DNA of 64,000 bases from Planctomycetota bacterium (GTDB taxonomy: Bacteria; Planctomycetota; UBA1135): the NCBI GenBank assembly GCA_008501825.1, contig QQUA01000013.1:558001-622000 (forward strand). The letters are read 5' to 3'. A program made the position numbers and the translations under genes. Under the pieces are notes generated by a model that was not told where the DNA came from, searched no databases, and saw nothing but the letters and a program-made list of their open reading frames with translations. Below, piece by piece: positions 26,626 to 34,300 of this stretch (the stretch's first letter is position 1; each line of letters starts with the position of its first letter).

Positions 26626-29484
26626 ATGATCGCCACGGCCGGGATTCTTCTTTTCGCGCTGGCAGGCTTCCAGGAGCCGGAAAGCGGAGACTTCTTCGCC
26701 AGGCGCGAAGCCGACTTCGCACGCGCCCTAACCCTGGAATTGGGTTTCGACCAATTGGCCGAAGAAGTCCTTCAAACATCCATGGAGGCTTCCAGCTCCA
26801 AGGCCGGGCGCAGCGAGCTTCTGTTGGCCTTGTGCGACGTTCGCCGTTTGGCGGCGGCTCGAGCGCAAATCCTGGACGAGCGTTTGGAAATGCTCGGCAG
26901 CGCCGCAGAGGCCTATCGGGAGTTTCTGGATAGTTCCTCGTCCTTGCAGCAGATCCGCAAGGCTCGGAACAACCTGACCTTGGTGGTCTACAACTACGGT
27001 CAAACCTTGCAGGATTTGTTCATCTCGCTCGGGGTGGACGAGGAGCAACGCAAGGGCTTCTTGGAGCAGGGCGATCCCATCTTCCAAAGCGGCCTCGAGG
27101 CCTGCAACGAACTGATCAACGACTACCAAAGCCTGGAAGAAGGGGAAGCCAAAGAAGCGGCGGCAAACACGCTCTACCGGCCCGCTCTCTTCTATCGGAG
27201 CTTGATCTACTTCTATTGGGGTTTGGTCAGCCAGCCGGGCTCCGTGGATCGACGGGAATACATGCGCAGGGCTTCCGACATGTTGGAAAGCTTTGCCATC
27301 GAAGTCGGCCAAGGATCGATTGCCGGCTTGCGGGCTTTCAAGTACATGGGCGACGTTTACCTGGCCCAAGAAAGTCCGGACGACGCCGAAATTTACTACG
27401 ACTATGTAATCGAAAACGCCGTCCCCGAAGACTGGGAAGAACGGGGCATGACCCCCTCCGAAGTGGACGGACGTCGCAACGTCAGCCAGGAAGGCTTCCT
27501 TGGCAAAATGCTGATGTACGGCTCCCAAGGTTTGACTCGGGAGAGTTTGCAATTGGGAGAGACCTTCCTGACTTGGGAAGTCGACAACGGCGTCTTGCTT
27601 TCCGACGACGGCTATCGGGTTTTGCTGCGTTACGCCGAAGCTCTGACCGATTCCGGTGCCATCGGCGAAGCCATTGATCAGGCACAGCGGGTGCAGCGGG
27701 AAAACTCCGGAAAGGGTTATTTGATCCTGGAAGCTCGAGAAGTTTTGCAATCCATCATCGCTGCCGCCCCACCGGAAGCCGAATTCGATTTGACCGTTCT
27801 TTACGACGCGGCCAAAGGTGCGTACGACGGCAAGCGCTTCGAAAACGCCATCAGTCTGTTTCAGCTTTTGATCCAGCGGATGGGCAACACCCGCCAAGCC
27901 GAGCGATTCGGTGCCCAGGCCTACTACTACCTGGGCCGCAGTTGGATGCAAACCAACCACCTGCTTGAAGCCGGCGTAGCCTTCGAATTGGGCTTCGATC
28001 AATTCCCGGACGACCCGGATTTCGCCGACCGCAACGCCCGCGGTTGGGTTGCCATCGCCGAACCGATGAAGAATCGGGTCCGCGGGGACCAAGCCTTGGA
28101 AAACTGGTATCAAGGCGCTTTGGATGCGGTGAAATCCGCCAGCGGCGGCAATACGCCGGAAGCCTTGTTATGGCGTAAGGCCAAAGACGACTACGACAAA
28201 GCCCAAGAGGCTCGCCGTAACTTGCGCGGCAAGGAAGCCGATGCCCAAGCCACTCGGGCCGCTCTTGCAGCTTACGATCAAGCCGTTCGTAGCATGGAGC
28301 AAATCCAACGTTCCAATACTTACTACGAAAACGCCCTGGTCCACATCGGCCTCTCCCACTATCACAAGATGAACTGGGACACCGGTGCGGCGAAAGATGC
28401 CTTCAAGGCCTTCAACGATTACATCGAAAAATTTATTCCCAATCCGCAAAACACGCCTTCCGATGCACAAGGACGACGTTTGCGCAAGAACAATTGGGCC
28501 TTGGCCGATTATTACCGAGGCCAGGTTCGCTTGAGACAAGCCAAGTCCGGCCGGCGCGAATTGTTCGAAGACGTTCTGGATCTTTATGAAGGCTACCTGG
28601 AACGCCACCCGGAACAAGGTCCTCAATTCGGAGCCGCCACTCTCAAGGACCGGGTGGATGCCTTTATCGCCTTGGGGCGGATCGACGAGGCCATTGCCGA
28701 GTACGAGAAACTGGTCAGCTCGAATTTAAGCCGCACCTTCCAGCGCTTGGCGGCCATTTCTCTTTATCAATACTACCGCTGGCGCATGGACCAAACCGCC
28801 GACGACGAGGCGGCCCAGCAAGCGGCCCGGAAAGAAGCGGCCAACTACCTCAGCGTCGCCAATCAATTGGATCCGAATCCCAGTTTGGTTTACAAATACG
28901 TGGAAGCGAATTTGCGGGCGGATCTCGGCGAACATTCCACCGCCACCCAGTTGCTGGAATCCATCTTGCGGAAGTTCAAGGGAACGCCGGAACTGGAACA
29001 GCGGCTTTACAACATCGAGATGGACTTGGTGGAAGCTTACCTGGCTCAGGATAAAACCGGCCCCGCCAATGACATCGTCCAGCGTTATTTGAACGATCCC
29101 AAAAGCGCCAACAAGATCCGGGTGATTTCCAACTCGGTCAAAGTCCTGGGAGGCTATCCCCTCCTTCGGGAAGGCCGCATCGTTCACGTTCCCGGCCAGG
29201 AAAGCACCGAAGCTTTCAAGCAAGCCGAGGAGTTGGTCAGCATCTTGGTTCGCTTGGCGGAAAGCGATCAAGAGTTCCCCAACAAGTTCGACAACCCGGA
29301 TTACTGGACCGCTCGCGCCGCCCAGGCTTATCTGTACTACAAGCGTGCCGCCAAAGACAGCACCTACAAGGGCAAGCACCGCAACCTGATCGAAAGCATG
29401 CGCCGCCTTGCTCCCGACCTCGGTGCCGCCGTGGCCCCGAAAGAAGTCCCGGAAATCCTGAACTGGCTGCTTAGCCAACCCTAA
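26626..29484 (+). CDS. Large exported TPR-repeat protein
   Basis: A 952-aa protein with a signal peptide (about 4-14, cleavage near AGFQE) and a helical body throughout. Several segments have the TPR pattern of alternating small and aromatic residues, for example around 365-460 and 660-780. No enzymatic motif is visible. It lies between the two secretins and before exbB and exbD, so a periplasmic scaffold or linker role is likely. ATG 26626 is preferred to TTG 26617. Confidence 0.8.
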   Translation: MIATAGILLFALAGFQEPESGDFFARREADFARALTLELGFDQLAEEVLQTSMEASSSKAGRSELLLALCDVRRLAAARAQILDERLEMLGSAAEAYREFLDSSSSLQQIRKARNNLTLVVYNYGQTLQDLFISLGVDEEQRKGFLEQGDPIFQSGLEACNELINDYQSLEEGEAKEAAANTLYRPALFYRSLIYFYWGLVSQPGSVDRREYMRRASDMLESFAIEVGQGSIAGLRAFKYMGDVYLAQESPDDAEIYYDYVIENAVPEDWEERGMTPSEVDGRRNVSQEGFLGKMLMYGSQGLTRESLQLGETFLTWEVDNGVLLSDDGYRVLLRYAEALTDSGAIGEAIDQAQRVQRENSGKGYLILEAREVLQSIIAAAPPEAEFDLTVLYDAAKGAYDGKRFENAISLFQLLIQRMGNTRQAERFGAQAYYYLGRSWMQTNHLLEAGVAFELGFDQFPDDPDFADRNARGWVAIAEPMKNRVRGDQALENWYQGALDAVKSASGGNTPEALLWRKAKDDYDKAQEARRNLRGKEADAQATRAALAAYDQAVRSMEQIQRSNTYYENALVHIGLSHYHKMNWDTGAAKDAFKAFNDYIEKFIPNPQNTPSDAQGRRLRKNNWALADYYRGQVRLRQAKSGRRELFEDVLDLYEGYLERHPEQGPQFGAATLKDRVDAFIALGRIDEAIAEYEKLVSSNLSRTFQRLAAISLYQYYRWRMDQTADDEAAQQAARKEAANYLSVANQLDPNPSLVYKYVEANLRADLGEHSTATQLLESILRKFKGTPELEQRLYNIEMDLVEAYLAQDKTGPANDIVQRYLNDPKSANKIRVISNSVKVLGGYPLLREGRIVHVPGQESTEAFKQAEELVSILVRLAESDQEFPNKFDNPDYWTARAAQAYLYYKRAAKDSTYKGKHRNLIESMRRLAPDLGAAVAPKEVPEILNWLLSQP

Positions 29485-29486
29485 GC

Positions 29487-30572
29487 ATGATTGTCACCAC
29501 CACCCTGCTTTTGGCTTGCGCCGCCCCGGCCTTGCCCCAGGACCGCTTGACCTTGCTCAGCGGCGAGCGCATCGGCGGTGCCGTGCAAAGCGCCACTTTG
29601 GAAGAGGTGCAATACCAGGACGGAGCCGGCCAAACCCAAACCCTGGAAGGACGCCAAATCCTTTCCATTGAATTCGGTCGCTTGCCGGCTTTGATCGCTC
29701 AGGCTGAAAAGTACTTGGCCGATCAGGATTACCAAAACGCGGTCAACACCTTTGATGGTGCCGTGGCTGCCGGACAGGGTCCCCCCTGGGCCGCCACCTA
29801 TGCCGCCCTCGGCAAGGCCAAAGCTTTGTTGGCCTGGGCCCAAGTGGATCCCGGCCGAGCCTCGGAAGCGGCCACCGCTTTCCAAAATTGGGTCGCCACC
29901 CATCCGGATCACTTTCACGTCCTGGAGGCTCGAACCGGCTTGGCGCAAGCCTTGGCCCTGTCCGGCAAGGTCGATGAAGCGGCTCGGAATTTGGAAGAAC
30001 TGGCGACCTTCGCCTTCAATAAAAACCTTTCCAAACACGTAGAGTTCACCGCCCAGGTGGATCGCTGCGAGGTTTATCTGATCGGGAAGCAAGCCCAGGT
30101 CGCCGAAACCCGTTTGCGCGATTTGATTCCCCAACTACAAGGGGCGATCGGCAATCGGGAAACTCCCATGGGTGTCCGAGGCCTCTTACGCAGTCTCTTG
30201 TCCCGGAGCCAAATCCTTCTTGGCGACGCCTTGGAAGGCCGGCAAGGATCGGCTGCGGTGCGTCCTTATTGGGAAAGTCTTTTGAAAGATCCCACTGTAA
30301 GCCCGGACGTCCGGGCTGCCGCCTCCTTGGGCTTGGCCCTGGCCGCTCGCGCCGCCGGAAAAGCCCGAGAGGCCCAATTGTTGATGGCTCGGGTGGTCGC
30401 CACCCTGCCGGCCAACAGTCCGGTTCTACCCAGGGCTCTGTACTACCTGGGTGAGCTCAGCCAAGAACTGAAGAACGTACCCGTCGATGGACGGATCTAC
30501 TTCGAAAGGGTCATCCAGGATTACCCGAGTTCCACCTGGGCTCAACAGGCAAGAGAGAAGCTGGGCCAATGA
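29487..30572 (+). CDS. Exported TPR-repeat protein
   Basis: A 361-aa protein with a short signal peptide (IVTTTLLLACAAPALPQD), an N-terminal beta segment ending in GRQILSIEF and about six TPR-like helical pairs. The last, ALYYLGELSQELKN with YFERVIQDYPSSTWA, is a clear TPR of the YbgF/CpoB type. CpoB works with Tol in other bacteria; here exbB follows 130 bp downstream. The ATG lies 2 nt after the previous stop, so the two TPR genes are co-translated. Confidence 0.8.
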   Translation: MIVTTTLLLACAAPALPQDRLTLLSGERIGGAVQSATLEEVQYQDGAGQTQTLEGRQILSIEFGRLPALIAQAEKYLADQDYQNAVNTFDGAVAAGQGPPWAATYAALGKAKALLAWAQVDPGRASEAATAFQNWVATHPDHFHVLEARTGLAQALALSGKVDEAARNLEELATFAFNKNLSKHVEFTAQVDRCEVYLIGKQAQVAETRLRDLIPQLQGAIGNRETPMGVRGLLRSLLSRSQILLGDALEGRQGSAAVRPYWESLLKDPTVSPDVRAAASLGLALAARAAGKAREAQLLMARVVATLPANSPVLPRALYYLGELSQELKNVPVDGRIYFERVIQDYPSSTWAQQAREKLGQ

Positions 30573-30612
30573 CCCCCTCATTCGCCAGCCGCTCTCGCTC
30601 CCTCGGAACGCC

Positions 30613-30621
30613 TGCTAGAAT
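30613..30621 (+). promoter_or_regulatory. Candidate extended -10 promoter of exbB
   Basis: TGCTAGAAT gives the extended TGn element and a five-of-six -10 hexamer in the 131-bp gap before exbB. The -35 is weak, as usual for extended -10 promoters. Predicted leader is about 75 nt. Confidence 0.4.
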
Positions 30622-30703
30622 CCCCCCACTCTCCCGTCTGAACCATGCCCGGCCGGAAAATGATCGGCTGTCGGCACAGCAAGTGAAACAGCCCTACCAG
30701 AAG

Positions 30704-31417
30704 ATGCTCCGCCTCCGGTCCCTGGGTCTCTTCCTCCTCTGCTTCCTGATGACGCAAGGTGCCCTTTTCGCCCAAGAGGGAGCACCGACCGAAACTGAAT
30801 CCACTGGATTCTTTGGTGCCATTAGCAAAGGTGGTGCCATCGGTTATGTGATCATCGGCCTGTCGGTGGTCGCCATGACTTTGGTGATCGAACACTTCGT
30901 CAACATCAAGCGGGACAAATTGGCCCCGCCGGAAGCCATCGACGAAATTGAGGAATTGTTCAACGAAGGCCAGTACCAGGAAGCCCTGGAATACTGCGAA
31001 GCTGAAGGCTCCTTCTTCACCCATGTAGTGGCCGCCGGCATTCGCAAGCTCGGCCACCCCTTCGAGACCATCGAAAAGGCTTTGGAGGAGATGGAAGATG
31101 AGGAGAACATCAAGCTCCAGCAGAAGATCGGCTGGCTCTCCCTCATCGCCGGTATCTCCCCCATGATGGGACTGTTCGGAACGGTGTTCGGTATGGTCGG
31201 TGCTTTCTCCACCATTGCGACCGCCGCCTCCGTTGAGCCCCGAGATTTCGCCGGTGACATCTCCTTGGCGCTGATCACCACCGTGTTGGGCCTGACCGTG
31301 GCCATTCCGACCACGGCCTTCTTCGTCTTCTTCCGCAACCGCGTGACCATGATGACTTTGGAAATCAGCGCCATCGTGGAAGAGATGTTCGAGCGCTTCC
31401 GCCACCAAGGCGACTGA
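30704..31417 (+). CDS. exbB: ExbB/TolQ/MotA-type proton channel subunit
   Basis: An inner-membrane proton-channel subunit of 237 aa. It has an N-terminal signal peptide (1-23) not found in classic TolQ, one helix at about 43-63, a cytoplasmic domain, and the two conserved channel helices at about 145-165 (GISPMMGLFGTVFGMV) and 180-205. With ExbD it converts proton-motive force into mechanical work on an envelope partner. ATG 30704 starts the signal peptide; the frame extends upstream to 30569 but that part has no protein character. It is followed by two exbD genes. Confidence 0.9.
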   Translation: MLRLRSLGLFLLCFLMTQGALFAQEGAPTETESTGFFGAISKGGAIGYVIIGLSVVAMTLVIEHFVNIKRDKLAPPEAIDEIEELFNEGQYQEALEYCEAEGSFFTHVVAAGIRKLGHPFETIEKALEEMEDEENIKLQQKIGWLSLIAGISPMMGLFGTVFGMVGAFSTIATAASVEPRDFAGDISLALITTVLGLTVAIPTTAFFVFFRNRVTMMTLEISAIVEEMFERFRHQGD

Positions 31418-31439
31418 GCGTTTACCCGTCCTGCGGGAG

Positions 31440-31459
31440 ACCCCGGTTACTTCCGGGGT
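31440..31459 (+). other. Intergenic hairpin between exbB and first exbD
   Basis: ACCCCGG (31440-31446) pairs with CCGGGGT (31453-31459) around a 6-nt loop, followed by only two T. It could attenuate or stabilise the transcript and so set ExbB:ExbD ratios; it is not a strong terminator. Confidence 0.45.
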
Positions 31460-31501
31460 TTCCCGACCTAGACCAGTCTGTGAAATCCTGAGGGAGATCC
31501 G

Positions 31502-32017
31502 ATGTCCAGAAGAAGGCAAGCTGAAACGGAAGTCGAAGTCGACATGACCCCCATGATCGATTTGACTTTCCTCATGATTATTTTCTTCATCATCGTCAAT
31601 GACCTGTCCCAACAGGAGCTGGAAGATCTCAAGCTCCCGATTGCGGTTACGGCGGTAAACGATGAGCCGCCCCCGAATCGGCCGATCCTCAACGTCATGC
31701 CTGACGGTGAGATTCGCTACAAGCGCAAGCCGATCTACTGGGATGGGATCGAACCCGTCGGCACCGACCCGATCCGCAAGGGCCGGCCGGACTATTACTG
31801 GAAGTTGGCGGAAACCATGGTCACCAAATTCGTGGCCAATATGGAGTACGTCTACGACGAAAAGCTGAAGAAGGAATTGCCGGACGACCCGGTGTTGATT
31901 CGAGCCGACCGCAATACCGCCTTCAAGCACATCCAAAAGATCATGGAAGTCTGCACGCGTCAGGAAATCCTGATCTGGCGGATTCAGCTTGCCGCCTCCG
32001 AACCTGAAAAAGATTAA
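31502..32017 (+). CDS. exbD: ExbD/TolR-type protein 1
   Basis: A bitopic proton-channel partner of 171 aa. The membrane helix follows DMTPMIDLTFLMIIFF, with the conserved proton-carrying Asp at position 20. The periplasmic domain contains an insertion (about 75-115, rich in Tyr, Trp and Lys) beyond the usual TolR fold and ends with the typical IRADRNTAFKHIQKIM. GGGAG sits about 6 nt before the ATG. Confidence 0.88.
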   Translation: MSRRRQAETEVEVDMTPMIDLTFLMIIFFIIVNDLSQQELEDLKLPIAVTAVNDEPPPNRPILNVMPDGEIRYKRKPIYWDGIEPVGTDPIRKGRPDYYWKLAETMVTKFVANMEYVYDEKLKKELPDDPVLIRADRNTAFKHIQKIMEVCTRQEILIWRIQLAASEPEKD

Positions 32018-32052
32018 AGCCGTTGCGGCTGCCCTAATCGAGGACTGGTCCG

Positions 32053-32550
32053 ATGACGAAAAAACGCACGAAAGTCGAAGAAGTCAAGCCGGAAATGACG
32101 CCGATGATCGACGTTACCTTCCTTCTGCTGATCTTCTTTATCGTGACTCTGAAGTTCAAGGTTTTGGAAGGCCGGCTGGACGCGGCGCTGCCCAAGGATC
32201 GAGGCACCGGCACCAGCACGGTGGAAGAAATCGAAAAGGTGGACATCATCATGCAGGTCCTGCGAGAGGGCCAGATGGTTCCCGATCCGGCCACTCGGAC
32301 CACCTCCTATCCCGAAGGGAAGTTGAAGCACTACGTGAATCGGGTGGTTTCCCTGGAAGTTGGCAACCAAAGGTTCACCGACGTTGAGAAGCTGCGCGAC
32401 TTCTTGAAGCCCTTCGACAAGGACGAAACCCCGGTCAGCATCGACGCCCGAGAGGGCATCGTCTATGGCGACGTAGTCAAAGTCCTGGACGTCGTGGTGG
32501 CCGAGCAGTTCAAGCAAGTGGCTTTCGCCGGCTCCCACGAAAACGAGTAG
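32053..32550 (+). CDS. exbD: ExbD/TolR-type protein 2
   Basis: A second ExbD paralogue of 165 aa with EMTPMIDVTFLLLIFF and Asp at position 20 again. The periplasmic part is distinct from the first copy (VSIDAREGIVYGDVVKVLD in the place of the usual ADxxxxY region). It starts 35 nt after the first. Two different ExbD chains for one ExbB suggest a heteromeric rotor like AglRQS of the Myxococcus gliding motor. Confidence 0.88.
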   Translation: MTKKRTKVEEVKPEMTPMIDVTFLLLIFFIVTLKFKVLEGRLDAALPKDRGTGTSTVEEIEKVDIIMQVLREGQMVPDPATRTTSYPEGKLKHYVNRVVSLEVGNQRFTDVEKLRDFLKPFDKDETPVSIDAREGIVYGDVVKVLDVVVAEQFKQVAFAGSHENE

Positions 32551-32576
32551 GAGGCGGTTTTTCCACCCTCGCCGCC

Positions 32577-34241
32577 ATGCAGCAGGACCCGCCCCCCATC
32601 TTCCCGAGCCCCGATCCCGGGGCTCGTGATGCGTTACGGGCAGTCCTGCACCAAGCGGCCGATACGGTGGCCGATTATTTGACGGAAGTCGGCAATCGCC
32701 CGATTTTCCCGCTGCAAGCCGAAAGCCCGGCCACGGAAGCGCTGCCGGAGTTCGGCCAGCCCTTACCGGAAGCCTTTCAACAGGCGGCGGAGTGGGCGAT
32801 CGAGCAATCGATTCACGTCCACCATCCGGGATACGCCGGTCATATGGATTCGGGAGTCGCCGTCGCCGGGATCGTCGCCGACTTCCTGGTTTCCGCCCTG
32901 AACCAAAACCTTCTGGCCTATGAGCTGGCTCCCGGCGCCACTTTGCTGGAGAAAAAGCTGCTGGAAGAATTTCGGCTGCTGGCCGGATTGCCGGAGGGAG
33001 CCGGCGGCACCTTCACCACCGGGGGCACCGGCGCCAATCTGGCGGCTTTGTTAAGCGCTCGGGACGCCGCTTGTCGAGACAGTTCCCGATTCGGTTTGAC
33101 CCGCGGCCGCCATGGAGTTCCGCCCACGGCCCCGCTTTGCCTGTTGGCTTCCGCCGACGCTCACTATTCCATTCAAAAAGCCGCCGCCATCTTGGGGCTG
33201 GGAAGTGACCGGGTGCTTCCGGTTCCGGTGGCCGGCCCGGAGCGGCGCCTGGATCCCGAGGCCCTGCCCAAGGTGCTGGAACAAGCGGTGCATCGCGGTT
33301 TGCAGCCCTTCGCCCTGGTGGCGACCGCCGGCACCACTTCCTGCGGCGCGATCGACCCGATTCACGCCTGTGCCGACTTCTGCGAGCAGCACGGCTTGTG
33401 GCTTCACGTCGACGGCGCCCACGGCGGCGCTCTTTTGTTCCATCCCCAAGCTCGAAACCGCTTGGCTGGGATCCACCGGGCCGATTCCCTGAGCTTGGAT
33501 CCCCACAAATGGCTTTATGCCCCCAAATCCGCCGGCTTGGTGTTGCTTCGCCAGGTGGACGATTTGGTTCCGGCCCAATACGAAGCCCCCTATCTGGACC
33601 GCTTTTCCGATCACGGAGAGGCCCTTCCGGTTTCTCAAGGCCGCCGCGCCTTGGACGGAAGCCGGCGTTTTGACGCCTTCAAAGTCTGGTTGATTCTGCG
33701 CCATTTGGGCCGACGCGGCCTAGGCAAGCTGCTGGACGACCGCCTGGCTCTGACTCGCTGGTTCCACCAGCGCCTATCGGAGCATGCTTTCTTCTTACCG
33801 AAGCACATTCCGGATACGAACGTGCAGACCTTTGCACCGCGGGCCAGCAAGGAAATCCCGCGGATTGCCGAGGCGCACCGGGCTTTGGAAGCCACCGGCC
33901 GGCTTTGGTCCTCCTACACCCGCCTGGACGGCCGTCCTTGCCACCGGGTGGTGTTGCTGAACCCTGCCGGGGAGCAACATCATCTGGAAGGAATTTTGGC
34001 CACTTTGGAGGGTGCTCACCGGGGTTTGGCCGAAGCCGGTCAAACGCCGGCAAGTCCTTTCCCGCCAGGGAATTCCTCCTCGAACCCGGACAACCCCACG
34101 ATTGCCAAGGCTGCTGCCGGCGGTTACGCCAAAGAATGCGAAAAACCGGCCAAGGAAGCCCTGAATGATCGTGGCCAAGGGGACGAGGCCTTGCTACATT
34201 CAGCCTCCGAATTCCGTCACCGGCGACGGCCGGAGACGTAG
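32577..34241 (+). CDS. PLP-dependent group II amino acid decarboxylase-like enzyme
   Basis: A cytoplasmic pyridoxal-phosphate enzyme of 554 aa. The cofactor lysine is K311 in SLDPHKWLY; the upstream HVDGAHGGALL contains the Asp that contacts the PLP ring nitrogen, and TTGGTGANLAAL binds phosphate. The family covers glutamate, aspartate, tyrosine and diaminobutyrate decarboxylases; the substrate cannot be read here. The last 70 residues are polar, low-complexity and probably disordered. It sits between exbD and the second secretin without an obvious functional tie. Confidence 0.85.
   Translation: MQQDPPPIFPSPDPGARDALRAVLHQAADTVADYLTEVGNRPIFPLQAESPATEALPEFGQPLPEAFQQAAEWAIEQSIHVHHPGYAGHMDSGVAVAGIVADFLVSALNQNLLAYELAPGATLLEKKLLEEFRLLAGLPEGAGGTFTTGGTGANLAALLSARDAACRDSSRFGLTRGRHGVPPTAPLCLLASADAHYSIQKAAAILGLGSDRVLPVPVAGPERRLDPEALPKVLEQAVHRGLQPFALVATAGTTSCGAIDPIHACADFCEQHGLWLHVDGAHGGALLFHPQARNRLAGIHRADSLSLDPHKWLYAPKSAGLVLLRQVDDLVPAQYEAPYLDRFSDHGEALPVSQGRRALDGSRRFDAFKVWLILRHLGRRGLGKLLDDRLALTRWFHQRLSEHAFFLPKHIPDTNVQTFAPRASKEIPRIAEAHRALEATGRLWSSYTRLDGRPCHRVVLLNPAGEQHHLEGILATLEGAHRGLAEAGQTPASPFPPGNSSSNPDNPTIAKAAAGGYAKECEKPAKEALNDRGQGDEALLHSASEFRHRRRPET
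34192..34200 (+). promoter_or_regulatory. Candidate extended -10 promoter of secretin B
   Basis: TGCTACATT, inside the end of the decarboxylase gene, resembles TGCTAGAAT before exbB. It would give a leader of about 95 nt for the gene at 34301. Confidence 0.3.
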
Positions 34242-34300
34242 CTGGTAAGCCCAGACCTTAGACGTTTCGCCTCCCCCCCGAGGTCAACGCGAAGCCTTCC

